A stretch of DNA of 29,957 nt from the NCBI GenBank assembly GCA_964516865.1, contig CAZEXD010000006.1:1-29957 (forward strand). The letters are read 5' to 3'. Below, in pieces: positions 21,322 to 29,275 of this stretch. The notes beneath the pieces were generated by a model. That model was not told where the DNA came from, did no database searches, and saw nothing but the letters and a program-made list of their open reading frames with translations. This DNA is from CAZEXD01 sp964516865 (GTDB lineage: Bacteria > Patescibacteriota > Minisyncoccia > Minisyncoccales > Staskawiczbacteraceae). How positions within the stretch are numbered: the stretch's first letter is position 1; each line of letters begins with the position of its first letter. The translations under genes were made by a program, and so were the position numbers.

Positions 21322-22464
21322 ATGCGCAGAAATATTGTCATAAATAATCCAAAAGAAGTTGATTTAATCAAGGAATTAGAAAAAAGAACCGATATTAAAG
21401 CCGAAAGAATAAAAAGATTGTTAAAACTTCCTGACCTGACAAAAAAAGAAAATTCCCCTGTAAAGATTTTGTTTGACCAGATAATAAATCTACCGGTTTT
21501 TAGGGATTTTGATTTAGTTGATTTTCCGAGAATTGTGACCGTTGAACAGTGTTTCGACCTTTTGAATATGCCCAAAGACCATCCAGCCAGAAAAGAAACA
21601 GATACCTATTATCTGAACGACACGTATATTTTACGCACGCACACAACAGCTTTTTGGTCTTTTTATTTAAAAGACAAAGAGGTTTTAGAGAGGCTAGAAA
21701 AAGAAGGCGAAATAAAAGCGCTTGCTCCCGGAATCGTATTCCGCAAAGATGAAATTGACAGAAACCATTATCCGGCGTTTCACCAGATTGACGGGTTGTT
21801 AATTTGTAAAAAATCTAAAAAAATTATCACTCAAAAAGACCTAAAAGATATTCAGGTTGAATTGGCAAAGGGTATTTTTGGACCAGATATTAAGTGGAAA
21901 TTTGTTCCCGATGAATTTCCTTATACCGTGGAAAGTCTTGAAATGAACATAATGTTTAACGGCGAATGGATGGAAGTAAATGGAGCCGGATTGGTAAATC
22001 CTGTGGTTATGAAAAATTTTGGAATTAATCCGGAAATTTACAATGGTTGGGCGTTTGGGTTTGGCGATAGATTGGCAATGATAAAAATGGGAATTCCCGA
22101 TATTAGGATTTTGTGGTCAGATGACCCGAGAATTACCAGCCAATTTAAAGACATCAATAGCAAATTCCAAGAAGTTAGCAAATATCCGCCTATTACCCGC
22201 GATATATCTTTTGTGATTGACAAAAGCATTAATTTAAATAACTATTATGAAATTGTTAGAGATTGTGCCGAGAATTTAATTGAAGAAGTAAAACTTATTG
22301 ATGAATATGAAGATGAGGAAAAATTCGGCAAAGACAAAAAATCTTATACCTTCCATATTGTTTATCGTTCGCCGGAAAGAACTTTAACCAACGAAGAGAT
22401 AAATAAAATTCAAGAACAAATCCGCGAAAAAACAAAAAATGATTTAGGGGCAATTCTGCGTTAA
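21322..22464 (+). CDS. pheS: Single-chain phenylalanyl-tRNA synthetase (PheS core fused to FDX-ACB domain)
   Basis: This enzyme charges tRNA-Phe. The class II core (residues about 50-280) shows DHPARKETDTYYL, LRTHTTAFW, motif 2 FRKDEIDRNHYPAFHQIDG and motif 3 GFGDRLAMIKMGIPDIR. Residues about 288-380, KYPPITRDISFVIDK through to NDLGAILR, form a ferredoxin-fold anticodon-binding (FDX-ACB) domain. In most bacteria that domain sits in the separate beta subunit, PheT. The fusion of catalytic core and FDX-ACB in one chain is the mitochondrial PheRS layout. No pheT follows; gyrB begins 52 nt downstream. The PheS-like family call is firm; its working as a monomer is inferred. Confidence 0.9.
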   Translation: MRRNIVINNPKEVDLIKELEKRTDIKAERIKRLLKLPDLTKKENSPVKILFDQIINLPVFRDFDLVDFPRIVTVEQCFDLLNMPKDHPARKETDTYYLNDTYILRTHTTAFWSFYLKDKEVLERLEKEGEIKALAPGIVFRKDEIDRNHYPAFHQIDGLLICKKSKKIITQKDLKDIQVELAKGIFGPDIKWKFVPDEFPYTVESLEMNIMFNGEWMEVNGAGLVNPVVMKNFGINPEIYNGWAFGFGDRLAMIKMGIPDIRILWSDDPRITSQFKDINSKFQEVSKYPPITRDISFVIDKSINLNNYYEIVRDCAENLIEEVKLIDEYEDEEKFGKDKKSYTFHIVYRSPERTLTNEEINKIQEQIREKTKNDLGAILR

Positions 22465-22516
22465 TTTTAAATTTCCAAATTCCAATTAATTAATTTTTTC
22501 CAAAATTATATATTAT

Positions 22517-24496
22517 ATGCCGAAGAAAAAAACAAGCAAAAACAAACCTCACCTTGTTAAGGTTCCGCGAGAGAAAGAAAAAACAAGAGAAGAAGGAAGT
22601 TATACCGCTAAGGATATTTATGTGATGAAGGGCCTTGAAGCGGTAAGGAAAAGGCCGGCAATGTATATTGGTTCAACCGGCATTGACGGTTTGCATCATT
22701 TAATTTGGGAGGTGGTGGATAATAGTTTGGACGAAGCAATGGCTGGCTATGCCAAAAACATTGAAGTTATTCTTTTGCCGGGAGAGATAGTAAAAATAAT
22801 TGATGATGGAAGAGGTATTCCTGTTGAAAAACATCCCCAAACAAAAAAATCTGCCTTAGAAACAGTGATGACGGTTTTACACGCTGGTGGGAAATTTGGC
22901 TCCAAGGCCTACCAGGTTTCCGGCGGTTTACATGGGGTAGGCGTTTCGGTTGTTTGCGCGCTGTCTCTTCATATGCGGGCGGAGGTTTGTCGCGATGGCG
23001 GTTTATATTCCCAAGAATACGCGAAAGGAGAGGTAAAAACTCCCGTAAAAAAAGTTGGAACATGCCGCAAGACAGGAACAACTGTTATTTTTCAACCCGA
23101 TCCGGAAATTTTTAAAGAGATAAGGTTTGATATAAAAAAAATTTTAAATCATCTTCGTCAGCAGACGTATTTAACAAAAGGGGTAAAGATTACGGTGAGG
23201 GACGAACGCAATCCAAAAGAAAAATTCAGTTATACTTTTTATTTTGAGGGCGGAATATCTTCTTATGTGAAATATTTGGTGGGGAGCAATACGCCGCGTA
23301 ACCCCAATATTTTTAGCGTTTGCGCTACTAAAAATGATATTTTGGTGGAAGCGGCTTTTCAATATACAGAAGAAATGGAGTGTATAGAGGAAAGTTTTAC
23401 CAACAATATTTATACGCCGGAAGGCGGCACCCATTTAACCGGTTTTAGAACCGCCCTTACAAGAGCGTTAAATGACTACGCGAGAAGAGAGGGTTATTTA
23501 AAAGAAAAAGATGAAAACCTTACCGGCGAAGATGTAAGAGAGGGTTTAATTTCCGTAGTTTCTGTAAAAATAAAAAATCCTCAATTTGAGGGACAGACAA
23601 AAGCAAAATTAGGAAATCCCGAAGCAAAGAATGCGGTAGAATCGGCAATGACAGAAGCATTAAGCGATTATTTAGAACGTTATCCCTCTGACGCAAGAGC
23701 AATTGTAGAAAATTGTCTTTTAGCGGCTAAAGCGCGACGGGCTGCGAAAAGCGCTAGACAAATTGTTTTAAGAAAAGGGGCATTAGAGGGGTTGGCGTTG
23801 CCGGGAAAATTGGCTGATTGTTTGTCGCGCAAAGCAGAAGAATCAGAATTGTATATAGTAGAAGGGGAAAGCGCGGGCGGAAGCGCAAAGCAGGCAAGAG
23901 ATAGGCATTTTCAGGCGATTTTGCCACTTCGCGGAAAAATTTTAAACGTCGAAAAGTCCCGTTTGGACAAAATGCTTTCTTCCAAAGAAATAAGAGCACT
24001 GATTATTGCTTTAGGAACCGGCATTGGCGAAGATTTCGATATAACAAAATTAAGATATCATCGGATTATTATTATGACTGATGCAGATGTTGATGGTTCG
24101 CACATTAGAACCTTGCTTTTAACTCTTTTTTATCGTTATTTTAAACCTTTGATTGATGCTGGCTATATTTATATTGCTCAACCACCGCTTTACAAAATTC
24201 AATATGGAAAAGAGACGCAATATGCATATACCGAAGAGCAGAAAAATGAAACAATAAAGAAGATAAACAAAGAGGCGGGCGTCTTTATTCAGCGATACAA
24301 AGGTTTGGGAGAAATGGATGCGGAACAACTTTGGGAAACAACAATGAATCCTCAAAACAGGATATTATTGAAGGTAACGGTTGAAGAAGCGAGAGAAGCC
24401 GATAAGATATTTGATATTCTAATGGGCGAAGAAGTTCTGCCAAGAAAAAAATTCATTCAAACGCACGCCAAAACAGTAAAAAATTTAGATATTTAG
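22517..24496 (+). CDS. gyrB: DNA gyrase subunit B
   Basis: The ATP-binding subunit of gyrase (659 residues) shows the GHKL motifs VVDNSLDEAMAG, IDDGRGIPV and GGLHGVGVSVV. The Toprim domain has EGESAGGSA, PLRGKILNVEKSR and TDADVDGSHIRTLLLTLFYR. The end has RYKGLGEMDAEQLWETTMNP. A charged 25-residue leader precedes the first conserved motif. The length is typical of bacterial GyrB without extra inserts. gyrA is not in the window. Confidence 0.96.
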   Translation: MPKKKTSKNKPHLVKVPREKEKTREEGSYTAKDIYVMKGLEAVRKRPAMYIGSTGIDGLHHLIWEVVDNSLDEAMAGYAKNIEVILLPGEIVKIIDDGRGIPVEKHPQTKKSALETVMTVLHAGGKFGSKAYQVSGGLHGVGVSVVCALSLHMRAEVCRDGGLYSQEYAKGEVKTPVKKVGTCRKTGTTVIFQPDPEIFKEIRFDIKKILNHLRQQTYLTKGVKITVRDERNPKEKFSYTFYFEGGISSYVKYLVGSNTPRNPNIFSVCATKNDILVEAAFQYTEEMECIEESFTNNIYTPEGGTHLTGFRTALTRALNDYARREGYLKEKDENLTGEDVREGLISVVSVKIKNPQFEGQTKAKLGNPEAKNAVESAMTEALSDYLERYPSDARAIVENCLLAAKARRAAKSARQIVLRKGALEGLALPGKLADCLSRKAEESELYIVEGESAGGSAKQARDRHFQAILPLRGKILNVEKSRLDKMLSSKEIRALIIALGTGIGEDFDITKLRYHRIIIMTDADVDGSHIRTLLLTLFYRYFKPLIDAGYIYIAQPPLYKIQYGKETQYAYTEEQKNETIKKINKEAGVFIQRYKGLGEMDAEQLWETTMNPQNRILLKVTVEEAREADKIFDILMGEEVLPRKKFIQTHAKTVKNLDI

Positions 24497-24552
24497 GATT
24501 TGTAAAGACATATTGAAAATTGGTCTTTGGCCATTGATAGTTCAAACAGTTC

Positions 24553-24581
24553 TTGACTTTTAAAAGACGTTCGGTTATCAT
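24553..24581 (+). promoter_or_regulatory. Promoter of secE-nusG-rplK (TTGACT-N17-TATCAT)
   Basis: TTGACT (24553-24558) and TATCAT (24576-24581) are spaced exactly 17 nt apart and lie 39 nt before secE. A short hairpin with a T6 tract follows. Confidence 0.7.
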
Positions 24582-24589
24582 AAAAAAAG

Positions 24590-24616
24590 ATGGCCGAAAA
24601 AGGCCGTTTTTTAAAG
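24590..24616 (+). terminator. Short hairpin with T-tract in the secE leader
   Basis: TGGCC-GAAAAA-GGCCG followed by TTTTTT lies between the promoter and the secE ATG. The stem is only 5 bp, so termination would be partial; it might act as an attenuator or have no role. Confidence 0.3.
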
Positions 24617-24620
24617 AAAA

Positions 24621-24815
24621 ATGGATATAATTGATAAAATAAAAACCTTTTTAAAGGAAGTTTTTGTGGAGATGAAAAAAGTTAACTGGTTAAATCGCCA
24701 ACAACTTTTCCAATACACAATGATAGTAATTGGGGTTTCGTTGGCAGTGGCGGCATTTTTGGGCGGCTTAGATTTTTTATTTAATTCTTTGATTAGAAAA
24801 ATTATTTTTAAATAA
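24621..24815 (+). CDS. secE: Preprotein translocase subunit SecE
   Basis: The 64-residue protein has an amphipathic N-terminus (IKTFLKEVFVEMKKVNWLNRQQLFQYT), with the conserved E-x-x-K-V-x-W pattern, then a single membrane helix (about 31-55). This is the minimal SecE form. It stabilises the SecY channel in the membrane. nusG begins 4 nt after it, the classic secE-nusG-rplK order. Confidence 0.92.
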   Translation: MDIIDKIKTFLKEVFVEMKKVNWLNRQQLFQYTMIVIGVSLAVAAFLGGLDFLFNSLIRKIIFK

Positions 24816-24819
24816 AAAT

Positions 24820-25365
24820 ATGCCAAAGCAATTAATCGAACAAACTAAAAATTGGTATGTTATTCACACTTATTCTGGTTATGAAGATGCAGTGGCTAAA
24901 AACCTTAAACAAAGAGTTGAAACATTGGGGATGGAAGATTATATTTTTAATGTGATAGTTCCTAAAGAAAAGAAAATAAAAATTAAAAATGGCAAGCGAA
25001 AAGTAGTGGAAGAAAAAATATATCCCGGTTATGTTCTCGTTGAGATGATTGTAACCGATGCTTCTTGGTATGTTGTAAGAAATACGCCTCGAGTCACCGG
25101 TTTTATCGGCGCCGGAACCACTCCTTTGCCCGTTTCGAGAGAAGAGGTAGAATCTTTGTTAAAGAAAATGGAAGTAAGGGAACCAGAATTTAAAATTGAT
25201 GTGAAGGTTAATTCTTTAGTAAAAATTATCGATGGGCCTTTTAAGGGTTTTGAAGGTAAGGTTTCTGAGGTGGATAAAGAAAGGGGAAAGATTAAGGTTT
25301 TGGTTAATATGTTTGGGCGAGATACCCCTTTAGAATTAGATTCTTTACAGATTAAGAAAATTTAA
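24820..25365 (+). CDS. nusG: Transcription termination/antitermination protein NusG
   Basis: The 181-residue protein has the NGN domain (WYVIHTYSGYEDAVAKNLKQ, YPGYVLVEM, VRNTPRVTGFIGAG) and a KOW domain (DGPFKGFEGKVSEVDKERGKIKVLVNMFGRDTPLELD, quoted in two parts: DGPFKGFEGKVSEVD and INITIAL KVLVNMFGR). It binds RNA polymerase and modulates pausing, termination and coupling to translation. The gap to rplK (25366-25458) contains repeated TACGAAAA words. Confidence 0.95.
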   Translation: MPKQLIEQTKNWYVIHTYSGYEDAVAKNLKQRVETLGMEDYIFNVIVPKEKKIKIKNGKRKVVEEKIYPGYVLVEMIVTDASWYVVRNTPRVTGFIGAGTTPLPVSREEVESLLKKMEVREPEFKIDVKVNSLVKIIDGPFKGFEGKVSEVDKERGKIKVLVNMFGRDTPLELDSLQIKKI

Positions 25366-25369
25366 TTAT

Positions 25370-25452
25370 TTTACGAAAATACTAATTATACGGAAGTACG
25401 AAAAACGATGATCAAATTTTTCTTATTTTCGTAAAAATTTCGTATTTCGTAG
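25370..25452. repeat. TACGAAAA inverted and direct repeats before rplK
   Basis: TTTACGAAAAT (25370-25380) pairs with ATTTTCGTAAA (25425-25435), 11 bp. A second upstream TACGAAAA (25397-25404) could pair with the same downstream arm, and TTTCGTA recurs at 25438-25450. The two pairings exclude each other. Confidence 0.55.
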
Positions 25453-25458
25453 AAGATT

Positions 25459-25884
25459 ATGAAACAAATTAAAGCAATTGTAAAACTTCAAATTCCCGCA
25501 GGAAAAGCGACACCAGCGCCGCCAATAGGTCCGTCTTTGGCTCAACATGGTTTAAATATTTCCGAATTTTGCCAGAAGTTTAACGATGCCACAAAAGACC
25601 AGGCGGGCTTTGTAATTCCCGTAGAGATTACCATTTATGTTGACAGAACCTACACTTTTAAACTTAAAAAACCGCCAGCAGCGGAGTTATTGAAAAAAGC
25701 GGCCGGAATAGAAAAAGGTAGCGGTGAGCCGAATAAAACAAAGGTAGGAAAGATTACTAAAACCCAGTTAAAAGAAATTGCTCAAAAAAAGATGGATGAT
25801 TTGAATACCGATGATATTGAACAGGCAATGAAAATAATTGCCGGAACAGCCAAAAATATGGGAATAGAAATAATAGAAAATTAG
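25459..25884 (+). CDS. rplK: Ribosomal protein L11 (uL11)
   Basis: The 141-residue protein has IVKLQIPAGKATPAPPIGPSL and GLNISEFCQKFNDAT in the N-terminal domain and an RNA-binding C-terminal domain ending IIAGTAKNMGIEI. It forms part of the GTPase-associated centre of the 50S subunit. The usual partner rplA (L1) does not follow; dcd is next after 28 nt. The length is the family norm. Confidence 0.96.
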   Translation: MKQIKAIVKLQIPAGKATPAPPIGPSLAQHGLNISEFCQKFNDATKDQAGFVIPVEITIYVDRTYTFKLKKPPAAELLKKAAGIEKGSGEPNKTKVGKITKTQLKEIAQKKMDDLNTDDIEQAMKIIAGTAKNMGIEIIEN

Positions 25885-25912
25885 GGAATATTTTTCTTTT
25901 AATTTAAACAAT

Positions 25913-26485
25913 ATGATTTTATCAGATAGAGATATTAAAAAAAATATTCAAGAAGGTGTTATAAAAATAAATCCCTTTCCGAATTTTGAAGAGCAATTGG
26001 GACCGTGTTCGTTGGATCTTCATTTGGGAAATAGTTTTAAAATTTTTAAGGTAAGCCGTTATTCTTTTATTGATTTAAAAAACACCAATAATATTGACGG
26101 GATGATGGAAGAGGTGATGGTAAAAGATGGTGCGCCGTTTATAATTCAACCGCATGATTTTGTAGTGGCGGCTACCAAAGAAGAAATAATTTTACCTTCT
26201 CATATAATGGGTAGGTTAGACGGTAGAAGTTCTTTGGCGAGATTGGGTTTAGTTATTCATGTTACCGCCGCTCGCTTTGATCCTGGTTGGCGGGGTAAGG
26301 CGGTAATGGAATTGGGCAACTTAGGAACAGTGCCCATTATTTTATACAGCGGAATGAGAATTTGCGCTATGACTTTTGAAACCCTTTCTAATCCTTCAGA
26401 AATTCCCTATCTTAACCAAAAAGACCATAAATATGCCGGGCAAAGCTCGGCAACTGCCAGCAAAATAAACGAAGAGCCCAAATAA
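25913..26485 (+). CDS. dcd: dCTP deaminase (possibly bifunctional with dUTPase)
   Basis: The 190-residue protein matches Dcd: GPCSLDLHLGN (residues about 27-37), GRSSLARLGL with the catalytic Arg-Ser area, HVTAARFDPGWRGKAVMELGN with the catalytic Glu, and YAGQSSATAS at the end. Dcd deaminates dCTP to dUTP. Some archaeal members also hydrolyse dUTP to dUMP, which cannot be decided here. thyA begins 7 nt downstream. Confidence 0.92.
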   Translation: MILSDRDIKKNIQEGVIKINPFPNFEEQLGPCSLDLHLGNSFKIFKVSRYSFIDLKNTNNIDGMMEEVMVKDGAPFIIQPHDFVVAATKEEIILPSHIMGRLDGRSSLARLGLVIHVTAARFDPGWRGKAVMELGNLGTVPIILYSGMRICAMTFETLSNPSEIPYLNQKDHKYAGQSSATASKINEEPK

Positions 26486-26492
26486 GGCGGCT

Positions 26493-27479
26493 ATGATTAA
26501 ACAACATCCGGAATATCAATATCTTAATTTATTACAAGAATTAATTGACTGCGGCTATGAGCAGGTTGATGCCGGTACCGGTGTTAAAACCTATAGTCTT
26601 TTTGGTCGCCAGTTTCGATTTGATCTTTCAGAAGGATTTCCTTTATTAACCACAAAAAAGGTTTATTGGAAAGGCGTACTTTATGAACTATATTGGTTTA
26701 TTAGCGGCCAAAAAAACATTAAATATCTTGTTGACAATAATGTTCACATTTGGGACGATTATCCCTATCGTATTTATCGCGAAAAGATAGATAAAGGATT
26801 AGAACCGGAGATGAGCAAAGAGGAATTTATAAATAAAATAGGAAACGATAAGGAGTTCGCTGAAAAACACGGAAATTTGCCTCATGTCTATGGAGATTTA
26901 TGGCGTCATTGGCCAACTCGGACAGGAAGAACAATTGATCAGTTAAAGTGGGTTATTGATACTATTCGGAAAGATAAAAGCGCCCACAATGCTATCGTTA
27001 CTGCTTGGAACCCCGAATATCTTTACGAAATGGCTTTACCGGGAGAGGCCTGTCGTTTTCCAATTTGCCATAATATGTTTCAGATTAACGCCAATCACGG
27101 AAGATTGTCGCTTTTGTTATATCAGCGCTCCTGCGATGTATTTTTGGGCGTGCCATTCAATATAGCCAGTTATGCGTTGTTGACATTGATATTAGCGCAA
27201 ATCACCGGTAATAAGCCCGGCGAATTTATCCATATATTGGGAGATGTTCATTATTATGAAAACCATCTGGCGGCTATTAAAGAACAATTGTTGCGGGAGC
27301 CGTTTCCCTTTCCGACAATAAAAATAGACCCAAGCTTAAAAGAAATAGATGACTTTAAACCAGAAATGGTAGAACTGATTGGTTATAAATCACATCCGCC
27401 CATTAAAGCGCCGCTTACACCGGTGGGGGGAATAGTGACTGAAGGTTGGAAAAAGTTTGTACAAAATAATAAAAAGTAA
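26493..27479 (+). CDS. thyA: Thymidylate synthase
   Basis: ThyA methylates dUMP to dTMP using methylene-tetrahydrofolate. The 328 residues include FPLLTTKKVYWKGVLYEL, WDDY, the catalytic cysteine in FPICHNMFQIN (C192; usually PPCH), QRSCDVFLGVPFNIASYALL and HILGDVHYYENHL. The longer length (264 in E. coli) is due to an insert at about 95-135, as in the longer Lactobacillus-type enzymes. It has the only Shine-Dalgarno-like leader found (AAGGCGG shortly before ATG). Confidence 0.95.
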   Translation: MIKQHPEYQYLNLLQELIDCGYEQVDAGTGVKTYSLFGRQFRFDLSEGFPLLTTKKVYWKGVLYELYWFISGQKNIKYLVDNNVHIWDDYPYRIYREKIDKGLEPEMSKEEFINKIGNDKEFAEKHGNLPHVYGDLWRHWPTRTGRTIDQLKWVIDTIRKDKSAHNAIVTAWNPEYLYEMALPGEACRFPICHNMFQINANHGRLSLLLYQRSCDVFLGVPFNIASYALLTLILAQITGNKPGEFIHILGDVHYYENHLAAIKEQLLREPFPFPTIKIDPSLKEIDDFKPEMVELIGYKSHPPIKAPLTPVGGIVTEGWKKFVQNNKK

Positions 27480-27484
27480 AAATT

Positions 27485-28024
27485 ATGTTTGTGGGCACTA
27501 AAGAACTGTTAAACCTTGTAAAAGAAAATAAATTAATAGAAGGTCTTTCTCAGCGCGAATTAAACTCACCCGAAGGCGCTGGTTTTGATTTAAGAATTGG
27601 TGAATTATACCAGATTTCCGGCGAAGGTTTTTTAGGAGTAGAGGAGAGAGAAACGCCCAAGATGACGCTAGTGGCTAAATATGAAGAAGGAAAAAACACT
27701 AAGGTTATTTTAGAACCGAAGATTTATTATCTAATGAAAACAATAGAAAAGGTAAATATGCCCGATTATCTTTTGGCAATTTTTACCCCTCGTTCCACTT
27801 TGTTTAGATCTGGGGTATATGTTTTTGGCGGACAGGTTCCGCCGGGATACTGGGGGGAATTAGCGATGGGTATTTATAATTTTCGCGAAGAACCATTCAT
27901 TTTAGAAATGGGAGCGCGGGTGCTTCATATAATGTTTTCAGAAGTAAGGAGCAAATCTAATCTTTATCATGGTCAATGGCAAGGAGGGAGATTGACAACC
28001 GATAAAAAAGAAAAACAAATTTAA
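27485..28024 (+). CDS. dUTPase/dCTP deaminase superfamily protein
   Basis: The 179-residue protein shares the Dcd/dUTPase fold elements: GAGFDLRIG (residues about 32-40), FTPRSTLFRSGV (like GRSSLARLG), VPPGYWGELAMGIYNF and YHGQWQGGR. It starts 5 nt after thyA. Since dcd is just upstream, this copy may serve as the dUTPase that makes dUMP for ThyA. The catalytic Arg and Glu of Dcd are not cleanly conserved, so deaminase activity is uncertain. Confidence 0.85.
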   Translation: MFVGTKELLNLVKENKLIEGLSQRELNSPEGAGFDLRIGELYQISGEGFLGVEERETPKMTLVAKYEEGKNTKVILEPKIYYLMKTIEKVNMPDYLLAIFTPRSTLFRSGVYVFGGQVPPGYWGELAMGIYNFREEPFILEMGARVLHIMFSEVRSKSNLYHGQWQGGRLTTDKKEKQI

Positions 28025-28040
28025 AAATTATTGCTTTTTA

Positions 28041-28073
28041 AAAAAAACAGATTGAAAAATAATCTGTTTTTTT
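28041..28073 (+). terminator. Rho-independent terminator after the dcd-thyA group
   Basis: A perfect 13-bp stem (AAAAAAACAGATT with AATCTGTTTTTTT) with a 7-nt loop ends in a T-tract 17 nt after the preceding stop. It may work on both strands. A TATAAT at 28085-28090 just beyond it could serve the tmk group. Confidence 0.85.
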
Positions 28074-28107
28074 ATATTATTAATTATAATTAAGAAAATC
28101 CAAAAAT

Positions 28108-28737
28108 ATGATTAAAAATCCTTATCGAGGAAAATTTATTGTTATCGAAGGTTTAGATGGGTCTGGCCAATCCACCCAGGCTGAAAAAATTAGAGATTTT
28201 TTAAGTTTATCAGAATACCAAAAGAAATTTAATCACGCCGGCGTCTATTTAACCAAAGAGCCAACCTCTAGTTTAATCGGCGGTCTTATTAGGAGCCAAC
28301 TGGCAAAAGAATGGACGTCTTCTCCACAATGTCTTCAACTTCTTTTTTGCGCTGATAGAGCCTATCATTTAGAAAAAGAAATTATTCCCTTGCTTAAAAA
28401 AGGCGTTTTTGTTATTTGTGATCGTTATTTTTTTTCTACGATTGCTTTTGGTTCTTTGGGTATTAAAGACAGAAAATGGCTTTTGAGTTTAAACAAAAAT
28501 TTTATTTTTCCCGATTTTATATTTCTTTTAAAAGTATCGCCCAAAATTTGTATTGAAAGAATCAAAAAAAGCCGTTTTAGTATTAGTATTTTTGAAGATG
28601 AAAAAAAATTGAAAAAGGTTTGGAAAAATTTTGAGAGATTAGCAAAAGAGTTTAAGAATGTTTATCTTATTAACGGAGAAAAATCACCGGCAGAGGTTAC
28701 TGAAGAAATTATTAAAGTATTAAATAAAAAATTGTAA
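28108..28737 (+). CDS. tmk: Thymidylate kinase with Gln in place of the P-loop Lys
   Basis: The 209-residue protein phosphorylates dTMP to dTDP. It has IEGLDGSGQSTQAEKI (P-loop at residues 15-23), LTKEPT, CDRYFFSTIAF (the DRY motif), FLLKVSPKICIERIKK and a lid region. The usual GxDGxGKST reads GLDGSGQST, with Q21 at the P-loop lysine, read directly from the CAA codon. folA starts 3 nt after the stop, so the two are co-translated or at least co-transcribed. Confidence 0.93.
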   Translation: MIKNPYRGKFIVIEGLDGSGQSTQAEKIRDFLSLSEYQKKFNHAGVYLTKEPTSSLIGGLIRSQLAKEWTSSPQCLQLLFCADRAYHLEKEIIPLLKKGVFVICDRYFFSTIAFGSLGIKDRKWLLSLNKNFIFPDFIFLLKVSPKICIERIKKSRFSISIFEDEKKLKKVWKNFERLAKEFKNVYLINGEKSPAEVTEEIIKVLNKKL

Positions 28738-28740
28738 AAA

Positions 28741-29262
28741 ATGATTCTTTCAATTATAGCCGCAATGGGCAAAAATAGGGAAATTGGGTTTAATAATTCT
28801 TTGCCGTGGCATTTGCCGGCTGACCTAAAATATTTTAAAAAAAATACTTTTGGAAAAACCATTGTAATGGGTCAAAGAACCTTTGAATCGGTGGGCGGGA
28901 AACCCTTACCGGGGAGAAAAACCATAATTTTAAGCGATGATTATCAATATAAAACACCTCAAAATTGTCTTGTTGCCCATTCCCTAAACGAAGTTTTAAA
29001 TATTTCCCAAAAAGAAAAAGAAGTAATGATTTGCGGTGGCGCTTCAATTTATAAACAATTTTTGCCATTGGCAGATCGACTTTATATAACTTTTATTCAT
29101 CATAATTTTAAAGCCGATACCTATTTTCCAGAAATAAATTGGGAGGACTGGCAAGAAATAAAAAGAATTGACAATTTGCCAGATAATGAAAATCCTTATT
29201 CGTATTCATTTTTAATTTTTGAAAGAAAAAAAGAACCAAAAAATTCTAAAAAAAATATATAA
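28741..29262 (+). CDS. folA: Dihydrofolate reductase
   Basis: The 173-residue protein has IIAAMGKNREIGFNNSLPW (residues 5-23), LPADLKYFK with the active-site acid D28, TIVMGQRTFESVGGKPLPGR, VMICGGASIYKQFLP and a C-terminal FLIFERK. It reduces dihydrofolate, produced by ThyA, back to tetrahydrofolate with NADPH. This fits the nearby thyA. Confidence 0.95.
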   Translation: MILSIIAAMGKNREIGFNNSLPWHLPADLKYFKKNTFGKTIVMGQRTFESVGGKPLPGRKTIILSDDYQYKTPQNCLVAHSLNEVLNISQKEKEVMICGGASIYKQFLPLADRLYITFIHHNFKADTYFPEINWEDWQEIKRIDNLPDNENPYSYSFLIFERKKEPKNSKKNI

Positions 29263-29275
29263 ACAAAAAATCTTT

